Source: Salminus brasiliensis
Taxonomy: Eukaryota; Chordata; Actinopteri; Characiformes; Bryconidae
Length of the DNA: 64,000 nt
Direction: 5' to 3'
Assembly (NCBI RefSeq): GCF_030463535.1
Contig: NC_132878.1
Span: 20,584,925-20,648,924, forward strand
The notes beneath the pieces were generated by a model. That model made no database searches. It was not told where the DNA came from and saw only the letters and a list, made by a program, of their open reading frames with translations. Shown here piece after piece: positions 40,790-52,800 of this stretch (the first letter of the stretch is position 1; each line of letters starts with the position of its first letter). A program made the translations under genes and the position numbers.

Positions 40790-41800
40790 CCGATTGGGAA
40801 AGTCCACTTGTGTGCAAGTCTTTCGAACGAGCACATCACAGTGTTTGAATGCAAACTAGAAAACACAAATTAGATCTGTTTCTTAGAAAGCTGAGAAAAA
40901 TAGGCTTACTGCTGGCCTACAGATCTGAAACCTGGAGAAAAATCCATCAGATTGCTCCATTTCTGAAAGACCTGGATGAGGCTCAAATAAGGCTTTAACT
41001 GGTTTAACCCAGCATGGAAGGAAAGACAGCAGAGTTGACATTGGAGGAGAATTTTGCTCACTAAAACATGACCCTTACCCCGAGTCAGCTGAGCCTGAAC
41101 TGGCTGGACTCGGCTTGTCCCCATTACATTTCGAAAAAGGGACCCAGTGCTGCCATAAAAACAAATCTACAGCATTAGTGGATGGTCCACATTTACATCG
41201 CTTGTGTCTGGGACCTGTTTTTATTGCTAATTATTTATATATAATATTAAAATAGAAAAAAAACATTCACAATAACTGTAAATACGCTGAATGGATCTAA
41301 GAAGATGCATCTTAATTTATTCAAACTGTACATTGGTGTGTAAATACTATTTAGGTTTCAATTTGTTACCTTTATATTTTCCCCCATTTACATGACTGTA
41401 GAGGAATATTATCTAGCGCTTGTTCGTATGAAACTGAATGTGATTGGATGTTCATTTTTCTTGTGACGCATTGCTGTTTTTTTAAGCCAGGAGAAGGTTG
41501 AAGGAAAAGGCGTGCCACCACAAAATCGCAAAGTCTCGCTTTTCTGCTCCATTTCGTCCATATGCAGCGTTGCAGAGTTGAACTACAGCGATGCACTCTA
41601 GGCAGGGAAATCTCAGGTTTCTTTTTTATTTTTTATTTGAATCTGTCCCGGAGGAGAAACCCTGTGTTTAAACCAGCTCATGGGTTCAGACCTGGCTGTT
41701 TAAACACCCTCCTCGGACTGGATATTCGGGTAAAAATAGACCACGGGGTGTTTTTTTTTTTGTTGTTGCATTCTTTACATTTCAATAAACGAAGGAAGCG
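40790..41800 (+). other. tbx2 3' UTR
   Basis: About 1 kb lies between the stop codon and the first canonical poly(A) signal. It carries two exact Pumilio-type TGTAAATA motifs (41277-41284 and 41339-41346) and an ATTATTTATATA segment (near 41228), which may bind regulatory RNA-binding proteins. The 3' end is inferred from the poly(A) signal only. Confidence 0.6.
41784..41789 (+). terminator. Candidate tbx2 polyadenylation signal AATAAA
   Basis: Canonical AATAAA about 1 kb after the stop codon. It is preceded by a T-rich run (41752-41761) and followed within about 30-40 bases by GT-rich sequence (CACTGGTTGG, TGTGTATTT), as expected of a downstream element. Later AAT-rich runs could supply alternatives. 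Confidence 0.6.
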
Positions 41801-43229
41801 TTGCACACTGGTTGGCATTTATGTGTATTTACTGTGGTTTTGGAGGAGCGGAAGATTAATAACGGGCTTCGTGATTGGGCGCTGCCCTAATTAAGGCACA
41901 AACAAGGCTAATTTACCCATTAATAATAATAATAATATATAATATAATAAAATATAACATAATAATATAATAAAATATACAGCTACGCAGTACTGGTAAG
42001 CAAAAAATATTTGTCTTTTTTTATTGTGTCAAAATGTCAAGAAAAATGGACCAGCGTCAAAATTATTTTAAATATTTTAAAAAATATTATTATATTAAAG
42101 GTTTTTACACAGACGTCCACTGAAAATTAAGAAGGATTTTCTCAAGGAAGTTCCCTTTTTTAGGACAGAAAGGTGACCCTTTTCTGACCTAATTTTGTAA
42201 TTATAGCCTTTCTTTGTTTAATAAGATGGATTCCTCGGCTTGTTTAGCTACCAGCTGTATTGATTTGTGTGTTATTTTGCTCAGTGCTAAATTTACGTGG
42301 TCAGAATTTCAGTGATCTGCATTTTTAAAAAACTCAGGTTTGAGGTTGATAGCTGATCACGCATTTAGATGCTGTAACACTGTGATCTCTCATTGGCCCA
42401 GAGGTGACCGAATTTAAAAAAATCAGAAAACAATCAGAGAAGAACGCAAAGGCTGGTAACAACGTTACAGTATCCGTGTCCTGGTTTTGCTTCAGTAAAG
42501 ACTCCGCATTAGCTTCATCTCAAGTCCATCTTAACATTTCTAGTTCTGCATAAAAACCTTTAAACTACCGCGAGAAGCCTCCGTGTTCAGTAGCCCGAGG
42601 AAAGAGGCAGTAAACTGAGGCAGCAGCACCACCTGCCGGTCACTGACTTCAGCCCCATTCTGCTCAGCCTCGTCGCTGTTAATCAGCGAATTCATCATGA
42701 TCTCGATCTCTGTGAAGATGAATGAAACAGGTGAATATTTTGGGGCGTTAGTTTTGAGGTTTTTTTTTTTAGGTATGTAATTAAATTATGATGGGAACAG
42801 TAGTGGCTTTCCAGCCGTTACCAAAATTCACGAGCGTATTTTAACAAGGAGGAAATAACCATAAAAATAAAGATAAATAAAGAATAAAAACAGAGTCTGC
42901 AACACTTATTTCTTTTTAAAAAATTAAAGTTAAAAAGTTAAATGTTTTTTAAAACGTCACGCTCAGAGAGAGAACTCCTCCCAACACTAAACACATCTAG
43001 ATCAAACGTCATACAGATGATATCATATAAATAAACTATATGATTACTATTAATACTAAGGGTTTTATTAGTTATTATTTTGTTATAGTATTAGTGTTAA
43101 ACACATTTTAGGGATTTTTTACACACATTAAGTTAACGACGTGTTGTCGTTCACAACATACAGTGCTTAGTTAGGAGTACAATGCTCTTCTGTATCGTTT
43201 TTTGTCATTTTTAAATTCTCAATTCTCTA

Positions 43230-43254
43230 TAATAATAATAATAATAATAATAAT
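43230..43254. repeat. (AAT)n microsatellite
   Basis: About eight AAT units. A second array lies at 43399-43426. Confidence 0.9.
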
Positions 43255-43398
43255 ATTAATAATAATAAATTAAAAACATATACTAATTAAGCCAACGTTA
43301 ACGATTATTAAAAATATTATTAACTAAATTTTTGTCATACCTCAGTACATTGCAGGACAGCAAACGACAGCTAACAGGCTAACAGAAAGTAACAGACA

Positions 43399-43426
43399 AT
43401 AATAATAATAATAATAATAATAATAA
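43399..43426. repeat. (AAT)n microsatellite
   Basis: About nine perfect units. Confidence 0.9.
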
Positions 43427-43439
43427 CGCCTCTTGGTTA

Positions 43440-43600
43440 CACTAATAAAAGGGTTTCTAGGGTTCTTTACTTGCCGTGACAACTCAAAGAACCCTTTGAT
43501 TCTTGTCTGATTAAAGTGTTCTCCGCATCGGTGGAGAACCTTTCGGTATATGGTTCTTTATTCAGAGCATTTTACATGGTTCTGTAGAGCACCGACACGA
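43440..43600. mobile_element. AGAACC/GGTTCT-type MITE, copy
   Basis: Contains AGGGTTCTTTAC, AAAGAACCCTTTGATTC, GGAGAACCTTTCGG and ATGGTTCTTTATTC, motifs of a dispersed fish repeat present elsewhere in this window at 45040-45300. Confidence 0.5.
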
Positions 43601-45039
43601 GTGAAACCGTGTGTCACCCTTTTTTTAGCTGGCTACCTGAAATCGACTGCTGGAGGTAATCTAACTGTTGGGAGAGTGTGAACTAGGAGCGTTAGTGGTG
43701 CTGCTGAGGGGAGGCTGGATGAGGGCTGGATGTTCTCCTACTGCAGCGAAGGACTCAGTTTAGCTCCGGGCTTGTAGCACTGCTCGCGTGTCCGCTGCTC
43801 AGAAATGACGAGCTGTATTCTCCACAGTGTTCTGCCTTTACCTGCAGAGTGACCACACTGAAGCACTGGCCAAATCCGCTGCCCACGCCTCGCCAATCTA
43901 CGAGTCCAAATCCGTACCTTTCAGAGAAAATGAAGAGCCAATTACGTTGCAGCTCTGACACACGTTGAGAGAAACATGAGGGGCATGAACGCAGCAGCCT
44001 CAAAGCACTCCAACGGTCTTGCACTTTTCTTTTTTTTTTTACATGTATTTATTTTTTTACATTGAGGACCGTTGATGCTATTTTTGGGGGGTTATCTACC
44101 AACATTAGTCTTTTTTACAGGACAATTTCCCCATCCTCTCTTTCTCCTACACACGCAGTTTTTGTTACATATGTAGATGCATGTTTAGACGGTCGCCTTG
44201 TGTTGAAAGTGGAGTGAAACCTTCCTTATAACTTCAGTGCAAATTACTTGTGACACCACAAAACAGGCCTTTTTGGCCCCTTAGGTAGTATTTATGGACT
44301 GTACGGACCAGGGAGTGAATGGTACAAATCTTTAATGTTTACAATCTAATTTTAATCAAATTCATTTTTATGTTTTCTCATTTTTAAATGAAGTTAATTT
44401 TAAAGGGTCCATGCAACTAAAAACTACATTTAACTCACTTTTGAAATATGAAAACATTCCCGCTGTTTTTCATATATGAAAACTATAAAATGCATATAGT
44501 GTTTGATGCATATAGTATGTAGCCTGCAGAGGTTTTTGAAGTTTGCCACAAGGTAACAGAAATAATGTTTAATTCTAAATGAAAAGAGAGGTTGTGAAGA
44601 TTTTTTAATACATGGAACATATATTATATAACAATGTTTCTTCCAAATTAGCTCTCATACACTCAATACACATTTTATTTATCAAATTACATTTAAATAG
44701 AGCTAGCAGGCTACATAACTAACATTATTAATATACAAAGAGAACCTGCTGTTTATCATTTATTTAAATAACCTAATTTAACTTAACTTAATATTTAAAA
44801 ATATACTATATATATATACACACCTAAATGTCACTTCTTCTAAAATTCAGAAGACATTGGGTAGTTTCCCAGTTTACTTCTCAACAGTTGAATTTTGCAG
44901 AAATGTTGAGAAACTAGTGGAATTTCCCAATGGCTTTTTATTTAAGGTTCCCAAAAGGGACGTACAGCATCTAATAAACTTAGGTACTCGATTGTTTGAC
45001 CTAATTTTGGCATCCTCCTCTACTTCTACACTCTAAGCA

Positions 45040-45300
45040 GAGGGGTTCTACTGTATACAGTACTGAAAATGAGATCTTTGACTCATAACAATAGTGGAAC
45101 CCTTTTTGGTGCTAAATAGAATTGATTCCTTAAAGGTTCTTTTTAGGACAGTCCATGAAAGGTGTTCCGCCAGTATGGAGAACCCTTTATCCAGGCAAAG
45201 AACCATTTCAGCATTCACCGTTGTCTTTGAGTTGACATAGTTCTACATAGAACCAGTGGCTTTACTAAAGATCCTTTGAAGAACCTTTTTAAGAGGGTAC
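45040..45300. mobile_element. AGAACC/GGTTCT-type MITE, best preserved copy
   Basis: Has GGAACCCTTTTTGGTGCTAA, AAAGGTTCTTTTTAGG, GGAGAACCCTTTATCC, AAAGAACCATTTC, ACATAGAACCAG and GAAGAACCTTTTTAAGAGGG. The repeated AGAACC and GGTTCT words in both orientations fit a foldback element. No coding capacity. Confidence 0.6.
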
Positions 45301-46029
45301 TTGAGTCATTATGTACTTTTACTTGAGTATGGTTTTAGACTCCCCTGCCCACCTTGTAGAGGTCTGTGTGACAGGGCACATGAGTATTATGGGAAATGCC
45401 AGAGGAATGTTGCTGTTTCCAGTAATAACAAGCAGACATTGGACTGCCTTTGTTACCTTTGGCATTACTTTGTTGTTTACCAATGAACATGGTTTTGTCC
45501 TTCTGTCCAAGTAATATGACTGCTTCCAGTTTGGGATTGGATACCGCCCTCTATTGGCTGGAGAAATGTTAGTCATACATTTTATGAATGCAGCAAGGTT
45601 GTCAGATTTGGAAAGATAACTGTGGGGGAGCCTTTTTTTCTGAGAGATTGATTACATGATGTAATCTCACATTAGAAAACCTGAGCAAGAGAACCGCTCT
45701 GTGTAAAGAATTCTACTGGTTTACTGTATTATTCATCAATATTATGTAAAAGCACGTTATGTAAAAGCACATAAGGAGATTTCATTGTGGGGCTTAAAAC
45801 CCCTGTCTTTCTACACCACAACAGTCACTGGCTGATCATAAATTAGCCCAGTAGTGCGTATAACACACATACACGCAGCATACATATTCCATCACAGTCT
45901 TCATTCACATAGAGGAAATCACGAGAATACCAGCAGCTGCAGGTTCAGTACACTGCAGTAAAACATCTGTAAAGTTCTGTCCCAAAAAACTACAGATAAA
46001 CAGTCAAAACTATTGTTTTTCAAAAACAG

Positions 46030-46032
<3 letters not shown>

Positions 46033-46078
<46 letters not shown>
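46033..46078. repeat. (AT)23 microsatellite
   Basis: Perfect AT alternation of about 46 bp, able to extrude as a cruciform. Confidence 0.9.
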
Positions 46079-46079
<1 letters not shown>

Positions 46080-46782
46080 CATTTATTTAAAACATTGTTT
46101 AAAATATTTTACAAAAAATTTACAAAAAAATTACATTTAAACAATTTAATAACATTTATTATTACTTTATTCTCAGTGTTATCACTCATTTTAAAATCAT
46201 CTACAGGTAAAGGTAAATAGGTGTAGGTAGGTAGGTAAATTACATGCATTCAGATTCTCTAAGGGAAAATAAATTACACATAATCTACAGAAAACACACT
46301 GTTGCACATTTTACTTCACAATGACTGGGTATAAAAAGTTTTTACACACATTATTATTATTACTATTTATATATTTGAATAAAATTATTTTACATATTTA
46401 CTGTAACACATATTGTTGCATATTTAGGTTTTCAAATTTAAGTTTTCAAATTTAAGTTTTCCTGTAAATAATATTTAATTTTCAACAGAAAATAAATCAT
46501 GTCTAAATTGATCAGGGTTTCCCAAACCTTTGCATATGGCTGTATACTAACTAACTCTAATAGCCCACCTGACAGTTTCACTATTAAAATGCTACAAATG
46601 AACAGAAAATCTTTGTTTAAATATCATATTTAATTGTGGATTACTGTAATGTAAGAACTACAGTTTTGCAGATGTGGAATACAGTGATAGGCTGCATGAT
46701 TTCTTGTAAGTACTAGTTGCAAACAGAGAGTGAAGCCTTGGGCACTGTCTGAGCTGACCCTAACCCATCCTATTGTATTAAA

Positions 46783-46918
46783 GATAACACACACGCTGAG
46801 TCTTGCTGTGGCCTGGAGCAGTCCTCTTCCAACACACTTGGAGTGGACACAGGATTCGATGCTAAACCTGTATTTACATTCTCCCATTCAGGTGCTCAAA
46901 TCTGAACCAACAGTGAGA
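46783..46918 (+). repeat. Diverged direct duplication, copy 1
   Basis: Starts GATAACACACACGCTGAGTC and ends AACCAACAGTGAGA. The same two ends occur in the same order at 47558-47770, with different and longer sequence between them. It could be an old repeat family or a local duplication. Confidence 0.45.
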
Positions 46919-47557
46919 GTGAATCCAATTATCCCATCATCCAAAAAGATACTATTATAAACTACTATTATCCAATAAGTTCTATAAAATGTTAGATAAC
47001 AAATACATACAATTCCCCATTAATTCTATACTCATTATATATTAATTGGCATGCCTAAAATGCCTGACCATGATATATAATTGCCAAGATCACATGACCT
47101 CATTTAATATTTTACAATATTACCATATATTAGTATTATCCCATTGACCTATAGGTCACTACTAGTTTTAAAAAGATATTATAATGTAAAATAAAATATG
47201 TCATAATGATGTTGCATACATTTACACTATAGAAAGTGGTGTGCATGTAGCTATGGCTATTTATAGCAATTATACTGACCCATGCCAGTTGTCATTAGGG
47301 ACTATGTATACCATGTAACACATCATAAATGCATTTAGAACTCTTTATGAATACAGGCTTTTTTAGATCATTTAAAATGAGCTACTCATGTTAAAAAACA
47401 ATGGTAATAATAATAAAGACCAATAATAATAAGCCAATAGAAATAGCTCAAAATGACCCTTAAATTATTATTATTTCCCACTACACTGATTTACACTAAG
47501 ACTGATAGATGTTTGTGCTTCTCCAGTTAGGTTCCTTTTTTCTGATAGACAAGTGAT

Positions 47558-47770
47558 GATAACACACATGCTGAGTCTTAATCCGACCCCGATCTGGCCT
47601 CTTCCAGCCGCCTACGACTGGATACGGGAGTAAAGAGACGTCACCCTGTTAAGAGTCATGCTAAGGTTAACCCCACTCAAGCATGTAGGATGAAAAATCA
47701 GTCGAATTGCTCTTGTTTGCTCGAGATGGGACTCCAAGGAGCCCCATCCAAACCTAAACCAACAGTGAGA
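47558..47770 (+). repeat. Diverged direct duplication, copy 2
   Basis: Starts GATAACACACATGCTGAGTC and ends AACCAACAGTGAGA, like 46783-46918. The interior is GC-rich and differs (e.g. CCGCCTACGACTGGATACGG). Confidence 0.45.
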
Positions 47771-48109
47771 TGATGTTTCGTAGGAATAAACTGTGGTCTG
47801 AACTGCCCTTTTTCCCCCGTTCCAGGTTCATAAGGCAAACAAGGCTGGAAGAGAGCAGCTCTACTCTGTCTCGGCTAAAGGCATGATTGTACAGCCCGTT
47901 CGCTGGGGTTGCAGAAGGTAGCTTCTGCTCCTGTGTTTGATCATCCTAATACGCTACATCAGAACACTCTGTTATTCGAACCTTTTTAAGTGCGACATTT
48001 ACTGAGTGATACCATATTTCAGTGAAAATCAAGGCTTTCAATATGACACAAAATCAAGTTGGAAGCATATGTCTTTTCCTCTTTTTTTATTCTAATTCTT
48101 TTTTTTTTG

Positions 48110-48330
48110 CTCAAAAAGGTAAATTTGGAGCAGACGTAGGCCTGAAGTTTATGGGAGCTGTCTCGAGGTAACATGCCAGCAGCCAAGATGAAACAAGGAA
48201 ACATGTCTGCCTCGTTTAAAAGCTGTAACAGAAAGAACATGAGAGGAGAATTTATCCGGACGTCGGCCTGTGACGTTCAGTGAGGGAAATTGTCGGCGTT
48301 TAGCTGTCCTACTGGGATTAGGTGAATGCT
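48110..48330. promoter_or_regulatory. Possible conserved non-coding element
   Basis: Non-repetitive balanced sequence with CpGs (GGAGCAGACGTAGGCC, CCGGACGTCGGCCTGTGACG). No ORF or repeat. Low certainty. Confidence 0.2.
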
Positions 48331-48880
48331 AGAGGGATCTGCAGATGTGTCAACGTTTTGTATAGTTACAAATATATAATCACAGTCATGTCAAAGCTTT
48401 GTACCTCAGGGTTTTTTTAACAGCATTTTAACAAAGCTATGTGTGTTTTAAATTGTGGGTATTTTTTAATGAATGGACCAGAAGAAGTGGACCACAATTA
48501 CTATGCTATACAATCTTATTACATTAACCTCACATTAGAATTTAGTCCTCCTCCTGAAGTCACCATTTTGGATGTATTAGGCTCTGTTGCCACACCAGAT
48601 TATACCACGCATACATTATTATGTACAAAAAGGCACTGATTTATACATTGTATTGTCCACATACTTTATTAGAAACAACTTGTGCAAAAACTAACCTTAA
48701 CCTCATCCCAAAACCCACATTTAATCTGTACCCTCGTCCTATTTTTAGTCTTAACACTGTTGAGAATCTATCGAGTTTCACCAGCTGTTTTCTTAACAAT
48801 CGAAACTTCTGTAAAAAATCTAGAATCGGATCAAGTGGACAAAAGAATCTCTACCTCTACCTTATACTACCACCAGCTGT

Positions 48881-49290
48881 CCACTTTATTAGAAACACCC
48901 ACCTTAAACATCCACTCAGTGGCCACTTTATTAGAAACACCTACCTTGAACATCGGCTCCATGACCACTTTATTAGAAACACCGTCCTTGTACTTCCACC
49001 CACTGTTCACTTTATTAGAAACACTGATCTCGATCTTTCATTCAGTGGCCACTTTATTAGAAACACATACATTCTACTTCCACCCACTGTTCACTTTATT
49101 GGAAACACTTATCTTCATCTTCCACTCTCTGGCCACTTTAATTAGAAACACCTACCTTGTACTTTCACTCACTGGCCACTTTATTAGAAACATCTACCCT
49201 GTACATCACTGTCCACTGTATTAGAAACACTTACCTTGTACTTCCACCCACTGGCCATTTTATTAGAAATGCTAATCTTGATCTTCCACA
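48881..49290 (+). repeat. 42-bp minisatellite, ten units
   Basis: Each unit begins (G)CCACTTTATTAGAAACACC. Starts fall at 48881, 48923, 48965, 49007, 49049, 49091, 49133, 49176, 49213 and 49255, so the first seven are spaced exactly 42 bp. Because 42 is a multiple of three, stop-free frames persist, giving 170-180-codon open frames (e.g. 48621-49145 and 48682-49224) that encode only the repeat. The array lies at the edge of a dispersed element (49340-49520) whose ends typically contain this TTTATTAGAAACACC-like motif. Confidence 0.9.
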
Positions 49291-49339
49291 GAGTGCCCAT
49301 CTGTTTCTGCCCACCTCTAACTCATTCACCTATATGTTG

Positions 49340-49520
49340 GTCTGTTTCTGACCACAGGACCACTGTTGGCCAGATATTATTTGGGCGGTGGATCATTCTT
49401 GGGATCAGCAGTGTTGCTAGACTTCTTTTTTTTTTATGAAGCCAAGACTAGGCTCGCTGGTCACAAACTGACCACTGATGAAAGGTTAGAGGATGGCTAA
49501 TGCAGAATGTGCACCAACAA
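49340..49520 (+). mobile_element. Fragment of dispersed fish repeat next to the 42-bp array
   Basis: CCACTGTTGGCCAGATATTA, GGCGGTGGATCATTCTTGGG and GACCACTGATGAAAGGTTAG match the same abundant teleost repeat as 14955-15184. The rest is eroded. Confidence 0.55.
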
Positions 49521-49725
49521 ATGGGCTACAATAAGGAGGTCCTTCAGAGTTGGGATTTCTAATGAGATCGCCAGTAAGTGTTCCAGTGATGTCCAGGGTT
49601 CACAACTAAAGGTCATTTCCTGTTTTTACGTCAAAATACAACAACATTACGCTACTAACTACGGCAATGCTTTTGTAGTAGAGTAGCAAAGTTATGGTAG
49701 CAGTGTTGTGCATCAACATTGTAAA

Positions 49726-50220
49726 ATGGCTTTCCTAGCAGGAGCAACATGCTGGAATGAAATACAGATGCAGCGACGACGAGTCGGACTCAAAGACCTT
49801 CTCGTGACCTTGCGTTTTCCTCCAGCTAACCCTTTAGCACCAGCTCATTTTGTGAAAGCAGATCCTGTACCAGCGCCCCAAAGTAAGCGTGTCTCGGCTG
49901 GCACCGTAACACCATGGCTCACATTTGTGCCAAGGAAAGCCACTGGCTGGGGCAACCAGCCCAGGGAGTTTCGCACAAGAGCCTTCATTTCCCCTTCCAC
50001 GCCTGCTAGCCCGTCTCAGCCTCTGCCAGCATTAGCTCTGAGTTTCCTCAGCGCCACCTTTGTGAACAGCATGATCAAAAGCAAAGCTAATGTCAAGGCA
50101 CCCCTAGTCCCCTCCACCCCATCCCCTGTAATCATTCCCACAATGCCGTCGGGCCGCCAAAACCGCGCGTGTTCTGCGTCTGTCATTAATAGACATGTGT
50201 TCCATATAAAACGAACCTGA
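49726..50220 (+). other. Unexplained 164-codon open frame in GC-rich block
   Basis: ATG at 49726 (AAAATGG, good Kozak) opens a 164-aa frame ending in TGA at 50218. The product is basic and Pro/Ser/Ala-rich, with no domain, signal peptide or membrane segment I recognise. No splice sites, promoter or poly(A) signal are evident nearby. The block is GC-richer than its flanks and continues past the stop to about 50290. It may be a conserved regulatory element that is open by chance, or an unannotated small gene. Confidence 0.25.
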
Positions 50221-50311
50221 CTCACTGTAGCCTGCTGTTGAACTTTGCTGGAGGTTGCGTGACAGAAAAGGCTGACTCCATGTGGATCCACTATTTTGGT
50301 GCTGCAATAAT

Positions 50312-50342
50312 AATGATGATGATGATGATGATGATGGTGATG
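50312..50342. repeat. (ATG)n microsatellite
   Basis: About nine ATG units, the last interrupted. A shorter one lies at 55005-55027. Confidence 0.9.
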
Positions 50343-50487
50343 AGAGTGTAAGGGACAGACACGATACACTGAGGCTGAGCTGCTGATATGCCAAGGACTA
50401 TTAAGAAAATGCCAACCTAGCAGTCTCATGATACTTAGGAAAAAATCTTAGACGATTTAGACAATTTTACCGCAAATGTAGCCAACA

Positions 50488-50971
50488 TACACCACATGGA
50501 CAAAAGTATTGGGACACCTGCTCATTCATTGCTTCTTCTGCAATCCAGGGTATTAAAAAGAGTTTGTCCTGCCTTTGTTGGAGCAACTGTCTCTACTGTG
50601 CAGAAAAAATGCTTTCTACTAGATTTAAGAGCATTGCTGTGAGGATTTGATTGTATTCAGCAACAAGAGTATTACTGAGGTTAGGACCACCCTACCTCAT
50701 TCCCAACTTCCCCCAACTCTTCCCAGAAGTATTGGATGGTGCACCACCATTCCACCATGGTAATCATTCAACATCCTGACCTCACTAATGCTCTTGTCAC
50801 TGAATGCAATCAAACCGTCACACCAATGCTCCAAATTCTAGTAGAAAGCTTTCCCTGGACATGAGAGACAGTTACTCCAACAAAAGCAAATGCAACTCCT
50901 TTTTAAGTCCTCTGATTTCAGAAGAAACCATAAATGAGCAGGTGTCCCAATACTATTGTCCATAAAGTGTA
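50488..50971. mobile_element. Complete 484-bp TA-flanked MITE with long terminal inverted repeats
   Basis: Left end TACACCACATGGACAAAAGT, then ATTGGGACACCTGCTCATT. Right end AATGAGCAGGTGTCCCAATA, then CTATTGTCCATAAAGTGTA. The two are reverse complements with few mismatches over about 38 bp. It starts with TA and ends with TA, as expected for Tc1/mariner-type insertion. The interior has subterminal inverted words (GAGTTTGTCCTGCCTTTGTTGGAG vs CTCCAACAAAAGCAAATG...ACTCC, parts only) and no coding capacity, so movement would require a transposase elsewhere. Confidence 0.8.
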
Positions 50972-51839
50972 TCTTTAGGAACTGAAGTGTTAGGTCTGCT
51001 TAACAACACAACATGGTTCTACTACTTGTTAGCTACACTGGCCTCATAGATCCAGAGGAAACACTAAAAAAGTAAACTTCACACACCAAATAATTCTTGG
51101 CTGACTGACCACATTTGGGGCAGGGGGGGACAATGCGTACTGATTTTTGCATCTGACTTTTTGCTGAACTATTCATGTAGCAGATCCATGAAAAAAAAAT
51201 CGACGACTAAAGGCTGCTACTGATCCATGTCGCATGACGCCCCAGCGCACACTTTCACACACAGTATCAGCCAGCTCCAGATGTTCAGACGTACCTCAAC
51301 CTTCACATGTACTCCAGCTTGCCTCGCCAAACCTTCTCTTTCCAAAATGAGTTCACATGAGCTATTGCACTCCACATGGCGAACAGAAGTCATGCCCATA
51401 CAGATTTCACAGTCTGGGCCACAGAACTCGTTAATTCATCGGCCGTAAACAAGAAGTACTAAGGACAGAGGAGGCGGTGGAAAAGAACCCCATTGAAGCC
51501 CAATCAGTTACCTTGACAGAACTCTGGAGAGCTATCTGTCAGACATTTCCTGACAAGATGATTACTCTGACAGCATTGTGGCCCATCGACACTTGTAAAA
51601 ATAAAGTTACCAAAACATATTAAACCATGCAGAACAGGGCTTTCCAATCCAGTTGCTGAGGGAAGGTGGTAGCGTAGTTTGGACATTTCTGGGCTATAAC
51701 ACACCAACTAAACATGGAAGTGAATGGATAAGTTTAAGCAGGTGTGTTTGAGGACTGGAGTGGCGGTCTCCACTCCCTAACTGGCCAAACGAAGAACCAC
51801 TCAATCTCCATTTGTGCTACACACATAAGAATGGGTCCT

Positions 51840-51965
51840 CTCTATTTAACCCAATCGTGCTCAAGGACACTTTAGTCTTGTCTTGTCAGCTGAGGGGCTC
51901 AAACCGACAACCTTCTTGTTGCAAGGCTACTTCACTAACCCTCAGGTCACAGCTATGCCCTTAAC
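51840..51965 (-). mobile_element. tRNA-derived SINE remnant
   Basis: Minus-strand reading gives GGTTAGTGAAGTAGCC followed by GGTTGTCGGTTTGAGCCCCT, resembling a tRNA B box, then a body with GTCCTTGAGCACGATTG. That fits a fish tRNA-SINE in which 'CTTGAGCA' follows the tRNA part. No intact A box. Confidence 0.5.
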
Positions 51966-52689
51966 CCCTTAAACAGCATATGGCCTGCTGGGCAAAAATG
52001 TTATAATAGACTTCTATTACCAGAAAATAGCCCCACCAGCCTGTACAGAAGTGCCTGTAGTTATGCCTTAATGTTTGTAATAGGCCTTTTTACATTAAGG
52101 GTTAAATCTGTCTTGGTAGTAGTGGTCACTATGTACTGTGTCACTACAAAATAACCACTGGCTTTTTAGCTAACTTAACGGAAGCATTCTTTGCCCAGGA
52201 GGTCTGTCTTGAAATGCTTCAGCCCAGGGAGTTTCTGTGTTGATTGATATTAGCTCGGTAACTGTTGCTATCTGAACCTGACTTTGCCCAAATTGTCCCC
52301 AAGTATCTAACAGATCAATCAGATCGATCAATTCATTCTGATCTGTGACATTAATGTTAGCAATGTATGGTCATGTGTGGTGATGAAAAATGATTGATTC
52401 ATGTTGTCACATGATAACATTTATAACAACTGTGATCAAATGGTCAATGGGGCGCTGGTTCCAACAGCAACTTGGTTCCATTGTAGTGTCAGAAAATACT
52501 TGTTTAGTGAAAGTGTAAAATTTAGTAAAATCACAGAGGAGCCCCTGTGAAAGAGAAAATTACCCCAGAACCCCATGTAAATATAATCCCATCCTGATAA
52601 GGTGGATCAGGTGGACCAGCTTGACAAGGGGGACCACCGTTTTTATTACACCAGATTTAAAGAAGCCTGGTATATAAGATCACTTTCTG

Positions 52690-52800
52690 ATTTCTTAAAG
52701 AACCTTTTGAAGGATAGTTCTTTAAAGAAACATCTTTCCTAGAACCATGCCTGCAAGCCAAGAGCTATTAAAGAACCTTTATTTCTAAGAATGTACTCTA
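52690..52800. mobile_element. AGAACC/GGTTCT-type MITE fragment
   Basis: TTAAAGAACCTTTTGAAGG, GTTCTTTAAAGAAAC, TCCTAGAACCATGCC and TTAAAGAACCTTTATTTCTA are words of the same family as 45040-45300. Confidence 0.5.

Larger units (their letters stand above)
41801..46780. other. Downstream non-coding interval
   Basis: Mostly AT-rich with AAT and AT microsatellites and AGAACC-type MITEs (43440, 45040). No recognisable exon of tbx4 or another gene. Confidence 0.6.
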
